Assembly (NCBI GenBank): GCA_947387575.1
Contig: CANDOC010000004.1
Location: 248,001-312,000 of the forward strand
From: Spongorhabdus nitratireducens
Lineage (GTDB): Bacteria; Pseudomonadota; Gammaproteobacteria; Pseudomonadales; Endozoicomonadaceae
Direction: 5' to 3'
Length of the DNA stretch: 64,000 nt
Shown piece after piece: positions 1 through 8,823 of the stretch. The translations under genes and the position numbers were made by a program. How positions within the stretch are numbered: the stretch's first letter is position 1; the number at the start of each line of letters is the position of its first letter. The notes under the pieces are model-generated. The model was not told the DNA's origin. It made no database searches and saw only the letters and a program-made list of their open reading frames with translations.

Positions 1-114
1 AAGTTCATTGGCACGCTTGCGCGCCAGCCACATCCTTCGGAATCCATCCACCAGAATGCCAATCAAAACAATGACTCCAATTATTAACAGCCACTCACGT
101 AGACTCATATCCAT
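1..114 (-). CDS. zipA: Cell division protein ZipA, N-terminal 38 codons (cut by window edge)
   Basis: The reverse strand reads MDMSLREWLLIIGVIVLIGI and continues LVDGFRRMW. This is the characteristic ZipA N-terminus: a short periplasmic start, one transmembrane helix (about residues 8-24) and the beginning of the basic cytoplasmic linker. ZipA is an inner-membrane division protein that tethers FtsZ polymers to the membrane. The C-terminal FtsZ-binding domain lies outside the window. Lying directly downstream of smc on the same strand is the usual pseudomonad/oceanospirillal arrangement (smc-zipA-ligA). The start is the ATG ending at 114; a second in-frame ATG lies two codons further in. Confidence 0.9.
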   Translation of the reverse strand, partial: MDMSLREWLLIIGVIVLIGILVDGFRRMWLARKRANEL

Positions 115-449
115 GCTGCCTGTCGAGTTTACCTATGGTTACCCGATTTGACCCCGGGAATCCCTGTGCCGTTCAAGCAAGCGCTCGAGCGGCACGTCAT
201 AAAATCCAACGCAAGTATAACTGACCTGATATAAGAAAGACTCGTCGTATAGCTCTGTTTTTACATATTTATGTCAGCAGCTAATCTTGTCCGTCCATGT
301 CGCCATGCACCCTGCGGTTCGGGTAATACTTGCGTGGCGTAACTACTTCTTTTGATTAGCAAATATAATGCCGAAAAAAAATCCTGGCTGTTTGCCTTTT
401 GTGAATAATTGGCTGCATAACTTTTACTATTTTGCAGCCCGGTTTACAT
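115..449. other. zipA-smc intergenic region, no gene seen
   Basis: These 335 bases hold no convincing reading frame. A short inverted repeat (GTGCCG at 166-171, CGGCAC at 191-196) lies between smc and zipA and might be a weak terminator or a leader hairpin. A minus-strand TATACT at 214-219 could be a zipA -10 box, but no good -35 accompanies it. Confidence 0.4.
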
Positions 450-3400
450 TCAGCTTATCGCCATGGCAGCCGCTTCTTCAATGTCTACAGATACCGGTCG
501 TGACACACCGGGTTCGTGCATGGTGACACCAATCAGCTGATTTGCGGCTTCCATCGCAATCTTGTTATGGGTGATATAAATAAATTGCACTTTTTCTGAC
601 ATTTCTTCAACCATTCGTGCGTAACGACCCACGTTAGCATCATCCAAAGGCGCATCAACCTCATCCAGCATACAGAAAGGAGAGGGGTTCAGCTGGAAGA
701 TGGAGAAGACCAGTGCAATCGCTGTCAGGGCTTTTTCACCACCGGATAGCAGGTGAATGGTGCTGTTCTTCTTGCCCGGCGGCTGAGCCATAATGGTGAC
801 ACCGGTATCCAGCAGATCTTCGCCGGTCAGTGCAAGGTAAGCACGGCCACCACCAAAGACTTTCGGGAACAGTTCCTGCAGACCGGCGTTAACCTTTTCA
901 AAGGTAACCTGGAACCGGTTGCGGGTTTCCTTATCAATTCGGCGAATGGCGTTTTCCAGCGTTTCCAGTGCTTCCACCAGATCGTCATTCTGGGCATCCA
1001 GATACTTCTTGCGCTGGGACTGGGTATCGTACTCTTCAATCGCTGCCAGGTTGATGGCACCGAGGCGTTGAATCCGGTTACCGATTTTTTCGAGGATCTC
1101 TTCCCATTCGTTCTCGGTGGCACCTTCAGGGAGGTTGTCGATCACGGTCTGCAGATCGAAATTACTTTCAGCCAGCTGTTCTTTCAGGGTGTTACGACGT
1201 ACCTGCATGCCCTGCCAGTCCATCCGCAGCTTTTCCAGTCGACCGCGAATATTGGCAGTTTCCTGCTCAGCCTGATGACGTTCCTGTTCAAACTGGCGCA
1301 GCTGATGCTCAACCCGTTCCAGTTCACGACGGGCTTCGGCCATTTCCTCTTCAACGGTCAGTCGCTGTTCCAGCAAGGCTTCCAGCTGAAGTTCCAGATC
1401 ATCGGAAGGGGATTCGGCTTCTGCAAGGGAGTCCAGCAACATTTGACGCTGGGCATCCAGTCTTTGGTTCTGTTGCTGCAGTCGTTCAATACTGGCTTTG
1501 GTGGATTGAATCTGGGTGGTTGCAGCCTGCTGGCGCAGCGCTAACCGGTGAGCACGATCACGCTGGTCACGGGCCTGCATCCGCGCCTGATCCAGTCTGT
1601 CGCGCAGCACTTCCCGTTGTTCCTGCAGTTCTTCCCGGCGGGCAGAGTCATCTTCCATCCGGTCCAGCGCTTCCTGCAACAGTAACCGGGCTTCACCCAG
1701 CTTTTCCTGTTCCAGTGACTGTTGTTCCTGGATATCGCGCCGTTCTTCTTCAATTCGCTGACGCTGCAGGGTGAACTGTTCAACCCGCACTTTTTTACCG
1801 GCCAGTTCTGCCTGAATACTGGCTTGCTGCTGACGCTGTTCGTTCAGGGTGCGGCGCAGCTGCTCACGATCCTGTTCCAGCTTCTGCAATTGTTCTCGCA
1901 GGGTCTGGCGCTGGGATTCCAGAGTGTTCAGTTCATTGTTATTGCTTTCGGTGGACTGCAGCAGTTGTTCAATTTCCTGCTTGCGGGCCAGTACGCCGGA
2001 TTCAGACGTATGTTCCCGGTTCAGTCGCAGCCAGTCTGATCCCAGCCAGATACCGTCAGTAGTAATCAGGGATTCGTGAGCTTCCAGTCCGGAGCGGAGC
2101 TGTAAAGCGCTGGTCAGACTGTCAGCAACATAAACCGATGCCAGTCGGGTTGGTACCGGTCCGGCGGTAACCAGCGATGCCAGTGAGGTAAGGTCAGAGC
2201 GACCGGAAGCCGACTTATGTGGGCCGGTTTCCAGCAGGGTAACCCGACCGTCTTCAAGGCCTTCCAGACCTGCGGCGAGATTATCCAGGCTATCAACACA
2301 AACTGCCTGGACGTGATCACCCAGTACCGTTTCCAGCGCAATATCCCAGCCATCCTTGATCTGGATGTTATCTGCCAGTCGGGGTTTGTTATCCAGCTGC
2401 TGGCTTTCCAGCCACTGGGCAGTGCCTTCGGAGTTGCTCAGGGCTGCCTGCTGCAGTGCTTCAAGTGATGACAGGCGTCCCTTGTCGCGGCTGAGCTGTT
2501 CCCGCAGATCATCTGCCTGAACGGCTATATCTTCCAGTGCTTCCCGGCGACTGGAGATTTGATGGTCAGTATCTTCCAGCCTGGTTTCACTGGATTCTAC
2601 TTCCAGCTCGGCTTCAGTCTGGCGCTCCAGTAGCAGTTCGATTTCCTCTGCAACCGGGTCGTGCTGCATGCTATCCAGTTCTTCCTGCAACCGGCGACTG
2701 CGTTCCGCAACCCGTTCCATAGCCTGTTCCAGATGCTGGATGCGGGACTGTTCAACTTCAGCCTGACGTCGGGGTTCCTGGGCATTCTGACTGAAACTGT
2801 CCCATTCCTGCTGCCAGCGGTGCATGGCTTCTTCGGCAGAGGCCTGAAGGTCAGCCGCGGAATCATCACTGGCCTGCAGCATTTCCAGTTCGGGTGCCAG
2901 GGTTTCAATCTCGGTTTCCAGCTGAACCAGTCGTTCCTGGTCGATGGCCAGATGTTCTTTGGCTTCTTTCCAGTGCTCTTCAGCCTGGGCCAGATCATCC
3001 TTCAGCTGCTGGCTCCGCTCTTTGCGGTGCTGAATAATCTGTTCCAGTCGGGTGATTTCGTTACCGGTGCTGTAGTAACGACCCTGAACTTCATTAAAAC
3101 GGTCACTGAGTCCGGTCTGTTCATCCCGGGCTTTTTCTATGCCGGTATCATTGGAGCGCTGTTTGGCAATACTGGCTTCCAGCTGAACCTCGAACTCGCG
3201 AATTGCTGCTTCCTGACTGTTGGCTCCGGTATCAATGGCCTGCCAGCGTAAGGCGTGAAGCTGGGCTTTTTTCAGGCGTTCTTCTTCTTTCAACTGTTTA
3301 TAACGCTCGGCAGCTTCGGCCTGGCGTTTCAGGTGAGAGAGCTGGCGTTCAAGTTCGTCCCGCAGGTCGGTCAGACGCTCAAGGTTCTCGGTGGTGCGGC

Positions 3401-3953
3401 GAATCCGGTTTTCAGTCTCGCGGCGGCGCTCCTTGTATTTGGATATACCAGCGGCTTCTTCAATAAATACCCGCAGTTCTTCAGGTTTACACTCGATCAG
3501 GTTGGAGATAATACCCTGACTGATAATGGAGTAGCTGCGTGGACCCAGACCGGTACCGAGGAAGATATCCATAATATCCCGGCGGCGGCACTTGGCATTG
3601 TTGAGGTAATAGAAGTTCTTGGAGTCGCTGGTCAGCAGGCGCTTGACCGAGATCTCGTTAAAGGCCGCGTACTCGCCGGTTACCTTGCCTTCAGTATTAT
3701 CAAAAATCAGTTCGACCGATGCCTTGGCGGCCGGTTTCCGGCTGTTGGAACCCTTGAAGATAACGTCCGTCATGGACTCGCCCCGCAGGTTCTTGGCGGA
3801 GGACTCCCCCATCACCCAGCGAACGGCGTCGATAATATTGGACTTGCCACAACCATTGGGGCCGACAACGCCACACATGTTGGTAGGGAAGTAAACGGTT
3901 GTCGGGTCAACAAAGGACTTGAAACCAGCCAGTTTGATACATTTGAGCCGCAT
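450..3953 (-). CDS. smc: Chromosome partition protein SMC
   Basis: SMC condenses and organises the chromosome as an ATP-driven dimer, normally with ScpA and ScpB. At 1167 residues the length is normal for gammaproteobacterial SMC. Walker A (GPNGCGKSN) lies near residues 32-40. Long heptad-rich coiled coils flank a hinge at roughly residues 510-660. The ABC signature LSGGEKAL is near 1069-1076 and Walker B (CMLDEVDAP) near 1094-1102. The start gives the expected MRLKCIKLAGFKSF N-terminus. Downstream on the same strand is zipA. No frameshift or missing motif is seen. Confidence 0.98.
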   Translation of the reverse strand: MRLKCIKLAGFKSFVDPTTVYFPTNMCGVVGPNGCGKSNIIDAVRWVMGESSAKNLRGESMTDVIFKGSNSRKPAAKASVELIFDNTEGKVTGEYAAFNEISVKRLLTSDSKNFYYLNNAKCRRRDIMDIFLGTGLGPRSYSIISQGIISNLIECKPEELRVFIEEAAGISKYKERRRETENRIRRTTENLERLTDLRDELERQLSHLKRQAEAAERYKQLKEEERLKKAQLHALRWQAIDTGANSQEAAIREFEVQLEASIAKQRSNDTGIEKARDEQTGLSDRFNEVQGRYYSTGNEITRLEQIIQHRKERSQQLKDDLAQAEEHWKEAKEHLAIDQERLVQLETEIETLAPELEMLQASDDSAADLQASAEEAMHRWQQEWDSFSQNAQEPRRQAEVEQSRIQHLEQAMERVAERSRRLQEELDSMQHDPVAEEIELLLERQTEAELEVESSETRLEDTDHQISSRREALEDIAVQADDLREQLSRDKGRLSSLEALQQAALSNSEGTAQWLESQQLDNKPRLADNIQIKDGWDIALETVLGDHVQAVCVDSLDNLAAGLEGLEDGRVTLLETGPHKSASGRSDLTSLASLVTAGPVPTRLASVYVADSLTSALQLRSGLEAHESLITTDGIWLGSDWLRLNREHTSESGVLARKQEIEQLLQSTESNNNELNTLESQRQTLREQLQKLEQDREQLRRTLNEQRQQQASIQAELAGKKVRVEQFTLQRQRIEEERRDIQEQQSLEQEKLGEARLLLQEALDRMEDDSARREELQEQREVLRDRLDQARMQARDQRDRAHRLALRQQAATTQIQSTKASIERLQQQNQRLDAQRQMLLDSLAEAESPSDDLELQLEALLEQRLTVEEEMAEARRELERVEHQLRQFEQERHQAEQETANIRGRLEKLRMDWQGMQVRRNTLKEQLAESNFDLQTVIDNLPEGATENEWEEILEKIGNRIQRLGAINLAAIEEYDTQSQRKKYLDAQNDDLVEALETLENAIRRIDKETRNRFQVTFEKVNAGLQELFPKVFGGGRAYLALTGEDLLDTGVTIMAQPPGKKNSTIHLLSGGEKALTAIALVFSIFQLNPSPFCMLDEVDAPLDDANVGRYARMVEEMSEKVQFIYITHNKIAMEAANQLIGVTMHEPGVSRPVSVDIEEAAAMAIS

Positions 3954-4281
3954 CGGTTCCTCGATATATGGCGTGTGGTTAGAACACGTATCCCTGTGTT
4001 TCTAGGCTAGGGGCAAGCACAAAATCCCCTCTCTACTGTTATTTTCGGGGGGGATAAGTACAGGCTACTACATGTAAAAGGAAAAGTTTACATCCAGCGT
4101 GTGGCAGATAACAGTATGGGTTTCACGGTATATAGCGAAGCTAAGTCGATCAGTTTTATTACTGATTAGCTGATCTTGAGAGTTGAGGGCGCTGATGCAG
4201 AGCTACTATATCCAGGCAGTTTGATCTTTGCAGCTTGCAGGACCACACAAGGCAACAGCTCTGCCGGATCAGTCACCAGTG
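3954..4281. other. Intergenic region upstream of smc, no gene seen
   Basis: These 328 bases should contain the smc promoter and the end of the minus-strand gene beyond. GATCAG at about 4148 and CTGATC at about 4170 could pair as a weak hairpin. No other structure stands out. Confidence 0.35.
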
Positions 4282-6372
4282 TCAGGGCTCGACATGGCAT
4301 TCCGGTGATGCAATCTCAACCCATGTTCCGGGTCCGGTCAGGATGTTTTGCATCATACTGGATATGTAACAGGTTATCCCTTTGGCGCCTGGAGGATAAG
4401 TAGCGGTTGACGCAGGCATAGTTACATATTGCCACTCAGGCGTTATAAAGTGTGACTTCAGGCCCACCGCAAGGCCGTCGGTATTTCGGTTGATATATGA
4501 CATCACTGAGCCTGGCTGGCTTGATTTGATCCAGCAGGACTGGGAAATCTGCCGCCCCCGGGCCACATCAACACCAATTGCAGTCGACTGGGTCAATGTA
4601 TTGTGACATTCGTCCTGACTATACCAGTCAAGCCTGAGCGCATTCCTGGTGGGTGCCGGGCCAGTATTTACAACAATGCGTCCTTTGTTTTTGGCTACCT
4701 GTCCTGCAGAAGTCCACAGTACCCAGTTGTCGGAGGGAGTCGTATCCACTGTTTCGAAGCGGAGATCCAGCCCTGCAAATTCGATCCAGTCTCCCTGGTG
4801 CTGGAGGATACTGCCCAGATTTGTGCCCAGATAAAAAGTCAGCCCGTTGGGAGTGGTGAATTCTGTACTGAGTACTTTGTGCCTGACAACAATTCGAGTC
4901 CACTCAGGTGTCACCTGATATTCTTCAAAGCTAAGGTTTTTTCCATCTCCGTTACGGCTCAGGCTGGAGTAGAGGGTGCCCATTTTGTCTTTTGTGCGCA
5001 CCCAGCCGGACAGTACAGCTTCCTGACCAACCATAGCTGTTCGGCTTTTAATTTTTTGTGTCAATGCGCTAACAGGGGCAGCACCGTATTCTATGTGAAT
5101 GATTTTCTCCCCGGACCATTGGTAGGGGCTGCCTGGATCATCCCGAAACATCTGAGCTGTTGCTGGAGAGGGAACACCCTGTGGCGACCATAGTTGCCAT
5201 TTTCCGGGAGTGGAATCAGAGCAATCCAGTAATGCCAGCATTTTTTGGCGTGGTGTGCAGAAATCAAAGTTCTGCAACAGATTCTTCTTAACACCCTGCT
5301 GTTGTGTTGCTGCATAGGATGTTTGCTTTGGAGCAGGTAGTACTGTTTTAGCCTGTGGCAGACCTTCAACATCTAACCGGCCATGAGGGGGAGTCTGAAC
5401 ACCGGTAAAAACCTCGAAGAGCCGAGCTGTGTCACGATTCAGCATTCCTGAATTAGCGAGTACAGAGCGAAGCTCCGCAAATGAAAACTCAACAGGCTGT
5501 GGGATGGCTCCGACTCTATAGTCGATATGTTGCTGTAGAGCCCTGCCCCTGGGAGAGCCAGCGCCTGCGGCTTTCATAAACTGAGCCGGTAAGCCCTTGG
5601 GTGTATAAGCAACATTATCTGTAGTCAGTCGCTCAGAACTGGATACTATATGAAATGTTATCGCAATGGTGTCTTCGGCATCAGGCCTGATATTGGTCTG
5701 TGGAGACAGAATGGCAACAGAAATACCGGAAAAATTCAGGTGGTTTTCGGGGCTAAGCTGCCCTTGAGTAATGCCAAGAATATCCGGAGAAATCATTCCT
5801 CCGTTATGGATGTTTTGCCAAATGCCAAGCAGACCATCAGGGTTGAAAGGGGTTTCATTGAGAGAAACAGGCAGAATCTGGGCAGCCAGGTCATCCAGAG
5901 TTGTGCCCCAGAAACCGACTTCCGCAAAAATATCCAGACTTCCATCTCCGTTTCCGGCTGAATACTGTCCCTGAGGATCGGCCCAGCTGTGTAATTTGAG
6001 CTGCATTGCTCCTGCATCATAAGCAGGACTCGCCTGAAGATGCAGAAATACACGATATTTTTTATCTGTCGGTAATAGCGTGTAGATGTAAGCCGGAAGA
6101 ACCCGCTGTACTCTCGCAGCGTCCTGCATACCAAAGTCGATATAGCCAACGCTTCCGGAGAACACACTGGGGTCATAGGTGTCAAAGAATGGCGCCGGGC
6201 GAAACTCACGGTGTGAGATTGCGGGCGGGTTTTTCATATTACTAAAGGTCAGCGTGCTGAATGGACTGGCCTGAACATAAATATCTGCTGCCTGTATGCC
6301 TGATGTGGCAAAGAGCAGAAATAGAAGGAAAAGGCTTATAAATACAAGAGAGATAAAATGCCTCATTGTCAT
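4282..6372 (-). CDS. Secreted protein with two C-terminal carbohydrate-binding-like domains
   Basis: A hydrophobic signal peptide (about residues 1-28, ending IQAA) points to export. Residues about 30-380 resemble nothing I recognise. Two consecutive blocks, about 395-545 and 550-690, share an order of motifs: NWVLW or WQLWSPQG, a W-V/I-R/K-T/S segment, a Y-S-S-L or Y-I-N run followed by RN-DG, then TPEW-R/Q and a closing W-(I/V)-E-(F/I)-A. This resembles the jelly-roll pattern of CBM4/9-type modules, so the protein may bind a polysaccharide, possibly of a host or the envelope. No catalytic motif is visible. The upstream intergenic DNA (6373-6582) is very A+T-rich. Confidence 0.6.
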   Translation of the reverse strand: MTMRHFISLVFISLFLLFLLFATSGIQAADIYVQASPFSTLTFSNMKNPPAISHREFRPAPFFDTYDPSVFSGSVGYIDFGMQDAARVQRVLPAYIYTLLPTDKKYRVFLHLQASPAYDAGAMQLKLHSWADPQGQYSAGNGDGSLDIFAEVGFWGTTLDDLAAQILPVSLNETPFNPDGLLGIWQNIHNGGMISPDILGITQGQLSPENHLNFSGISVAILSPQTNIRPDAEDTIAITFHIVSSSERLTTDNVAYTPKGLPAQFMKAAGAGSPRGRALQQHIDYRVGAIPQPVEFSFAELRSVLANSGMLNRDTARLFEVFTGVQTPPHGRLDVEGLPQAKTVLPAPKQTSYAATQQQGVKKNLLQNFDFCTPRQKMLALLDCSDSTPGKWQLWSPQGVPSPATAQMFRDDPGSPYQWSGEKIIHIEYGAAPVSALTQKIKSRTAMVGQEAVLSGWVRTKDKMGTLYSSLSRNGDGKNLSFEEYQVTPEWTRIVVRHKVLSTEFTTPNGLTFYLGTNLGSILQHQGDWIEFAGLDLRFETVDTTPSDNWVLWTSAGQVAKNKGRIVVNTGPAPTRNALRLDWYSQDECHNTLTQSTAIGVDVARGRQISQSCWIKSSQPGSVMSYINRNTDGLAVGLKSHFITPEWQYVTMPASTATYPPGAKGITCYISSMMQNILTGPGTWVEIASPECHVEP

Positions 6373-6582
6373 TATCTCCTGTATATGCCTGAGGAAGAAG
6401 AGGAATAGTTTGCTTTATTACCCCTGAGTTGTTATGTCTTTTACTAAATGATAAATGAAAATAAATATAAACATATTAGATTAAAGTATGATTGCTGTGA
6501 CCTATCATATGAGTTGAATGTCAATATGTGACTTACTTTACTCTTTATTAAAAATTATGATTGGTAGTGAGGTTCTTTCTAG

Positions 6583-7704
6583 ATGAGTGCTCTGTCAGAA
6601 AGCCAGTTGCCTCTTGTGTCACGGCGAAGCTCAATAAACCTTTTTCACTGGGCTTTATTAGTTGTAACCCTGATACCTTATGTTGCCCTGGCGGCACAGT
6701 TTGCTGGGGTCAGTGGTGCTACATTAACGGTCGTTATTATTGGTTTTATTGCTACTGGTCATGTGCCTGCAACAGCATACTTGTTAACAGATCCTGATAT
6801 CAGGAATTATATTAGAAAATATCAGGGGCGAATGATCTATTTCTGTGTTGCCATTGTTTTGTTGAATTTTATTGTTTTTGGGCTGTTGGCTGAAAATGTT
6901 GGTGGCGGTGCACCGGTCATTGTCTATTTCTTTATGCTTTATTACACGCTTTGGCAAACGTGGCATTTTGCAAAGCAAAATTTAGGTGTTTTTTCTTTTT
7001 CATGTATATGTTCGAAACGTAAGCCTGGGTTGAAAATTGAAAGGTGGGCTGTTCTTGGTGGAGGTATTGCAGGTGTAATTGGCGTCTATCAGGCGGCTGG
7101 AGAAGGTCTAAAGGTTTATTACCCAAGTGAAAATTTATCTTACATGGATTTTTTGTTTTCACAGCTTTGGTATCTAGGGCTTTTTATATTGGTTCTCAGT
7201 ATTTTTCTGGCTGTGTATTCATTATGGATTCGTCGTAAAGAGCTGAAACCAGTCAATGTCTTGTTGCTTTTATCCAGTACAGCTTTTTTTACACCATATT
7301 TTTTTACAGGAGATGCCTTGCTTGCCTTTGCGTCCTTTACATGGGCTCATGGATTGCAATATATATTGATTTTGTGGGTGCATTCGGTAAGTCGAAGAGA
7401 TGTTGAAGGTGTTTCGTCTGCTGGCTTCAAGTGGCGTTGGGCTTATGTAGCAGGAGCTGCATTGTTCTTTATGCTTTGTAGTTTATTCGTTCGTGATTTG
7501 ATTGTTTGGTCGACTCAGTTTGGAACTGCGACTGCAGCCCTCCTGAATATTCAGGCTAATTATCCTCTTATTTTGAATCTTGTCGTGGCGACACTAACAA
7601 GTATTACCATGATCCATTTTATATGGGATGCTAGATTGTGGCGACTGAGTGAGCATGAACCTCGAGCATGGGTAAGAAAACAATTTGGGTTTTTGTTTGA
7701 ATGA
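6583..7704 (+). CDS. Polytopic membrane protein with conserved histidine motifs, function unknown
   Basis: The 373-residue product has roughly nine or ten hydrophobic segments. Polar motifs suggest more than a structural role: WQTWHFAKQNLG in the first half and HFIWDARLWRL close to the C-terminus. The spaced histidines could bind a metal or haem, but I cannot assign a family. The stop overlaps the start of the acyltransferase gene by four bases (ATGA at 7701), so the two are probably translationally coupled. Base composition and codon use are markedly more A+T-rich than the flanking housekeeping genes, consistent with acquisition by transfer. Confidence 0.6.
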   Translation: MSALSESQLPLVSRRSSINLFHWALLVVTLIPYVALAAQFAGVSGATLTVVIIGFIATGHVPATAYLLTDPDIRNYIRKYQGRMIYFCVAIVLLNFIVFGLLAENVGGGAPVIVYFFMLYYTLWQTWHFAKQNLGVFSFSCICSKRKPGLKIERWAVLGGGIAGVIGVYQAAGEGLKVYYPSENLSYMDFLFSQLWYLGLFILVLSIFLAVYSLWIRRKELKPVNVLLLLSSTAFFTPYFFTGDALLAFASFTWAHGLQYILILWVHSVSRRDVEGVSSAGFKWRWAYVAGAALFFMLCSLFVRDLIVWSTQFGTATAALLNIQANYPLILNLVVATLTSITMIHFIWDARLWRLSEHEPRAWVRKQFGFLFE

Positions 7705-8768
7705 ATATCGCAGAAAGACGCTCGGACTATGATTCGATAAGAGCTGTTGCTGCTTTGATGGTTGCTTTTGCCCATTGGTTTATGGGCAGTGCTCTTGCAA
7801 ACTCTTTTATGTTTGGTAGAGCAGGGGTGGTAGCATTTTTTGTGTTGAGTGGCATGTTTATCGGGCGTATTTTGTTTTATCAGTCCAGCATTGAAGGAGA
7901 AACAAGGGTTTCAGTTTTTTTGAAATTTGCTTTGAGTCGAATTTTAAGGATTGTTCCGCCATATATTTTTGCAATATTTTTGATATATCTCCTAGGTTAT
8001 CAATATGTTCAAAGCAATATTGATGCATTGGTTTTGTTTGTAAGTAATTTCGACATGGTTTCAGGCTCTCTCTATGGTTATGCAGTTCATTTTTGGACAA
8101 TTTCTGTTGAGGTGCAGTTTTATATTTTTTGGGCGGTTTTGTTCTTTTTGATGCCGTCTGAAAAACTGCGAGCTAAAGTTTTGTTATTAATGATTGTTTT
8201 TGGGTTTTTCTGGAGGCTATTTAGTAGCTATACAGATCAGGGTTGGGTTTTTTCTACTTATCTTTTGCCGGGCTGTATTGATTCTTTTGCTGTAGGGCTC
8301 CTTTTGACCAGGGAAAGAAGGGTTCGAAATAGTGGGTTAATGCTATTGTTGTCCATTGTGTTTTTACTTTCAGTCATGGCTGCTGTTGACTTTAAGCCAT
8401 ATGAGTCTGTAGATTCAGTTTGGTTTCCTGCCGTCCAGGATGTTTCTTTTACTGTTTTGACTGCCTGCCTGATTATTTATATGGATAATCATAAAAATTT
8501 AATTAATGAAAATTTTCTTTTCAGGAAGGTTCTTGCTCCTTTGGGACTGATTAGTTACGGGTTTTATATCTGGCACTATTTTGCGATACCTTTTTGGGCG
8601 CAGATGGGCGTTAGTTTTAATTCAGATGAGTATAAATTTTTAGCATATTTCTCTTTCTCCTTCATAGCTGCAGGGTTGTCATGGTTCATAATTGAAAAGC
8701 CAGCGATGAAACTCAGGAGAAGCATTGTGAAAGTACTGAAGATGAAGCCTGCAACAGCTGATCAATGA
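7701..8768 (+). CDS. Acyltransferase family 3 (OafA/YrhL-like) membrane protein
   Basis: This family transfers acetyl or other acyl groups onto cell-surface sugars. The N-terminus shows the family pattern: RSDYDSIRAVAALMVAFAHW (H near residue 25) and GRAGVVAFFVLSGMFIGR. About ten transmembrane segments follow, with RILRIVPPY in the first third and HFWTISVEVQFY near residue 130. A length of 355 residues is normal for a protein lacking the extra SGNH domain. It overlaps the upstream membrane-protein gene by four bases, and the pair may modify a lipid-linked or surface glycan. A hairpin at 8766-8813 follows. Confidence 0.85.
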   Translation: MNIAERRSDYDSIRAVAALMVAFAHWFMGSALANSFMFGRAGVVAFFVLSGMFIGRILFYQSSIEGETRVSVFLKFALSRILRIVPPYIFAIFLIYLLGYQYVQSNIDALVLFVSNFDMVSGSLYGYAVHFWTISVEVQFYIFWAVLFFLMPSEKLRAKVLLLMIVFGFFWRLFSSYTDQGWVFSTYLLPGCIDSFAVGLLLTRERRVRNSGLMLLLSIVFLLSVMAAVDFKPYESVDSVWFPAVQDVSFTVLTACLIIYMDNHKNLINENFLFRKVLAPLGLISYGFYIWHYFAIPFWAQMGVSFNSDEYKFLAYFSFSFIAAGLSWFIIEKPAMKLRRSIVKVLKMKPATADQ

Positions 8769-8813
8769 TGATTCACGATGCCCTGTGTGAGTGTACGGGA
8801 TCGTGAATCATCA
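8766..8813. terminator. 14-bp inverted repeat between convergent genes
   Basis: TGATGATTCACGAT (8766-8779) pairs perfectly with ATCGTGAATCATCA (8800-8813) across a 20-nt loop. It overlaps the acyltransferase stop and lies just before the end of the convergent aminotransferase gene. A strong U-run is absent, so it may act as a bidirectional, imperfect terminator. Confidence 0.6.
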
Positions 8814-8823
8814 AAGTAATTGG

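Noticed and set aside
753-1544. Long plus-strand open frame inside smc (263 codons)
   Set aside because: It is antisense to smc, rich in Leu/Phe/Gln as expected from reverse-reading Glu/Lys coiled-coil codons, and has no ribosome-binding site or motif.
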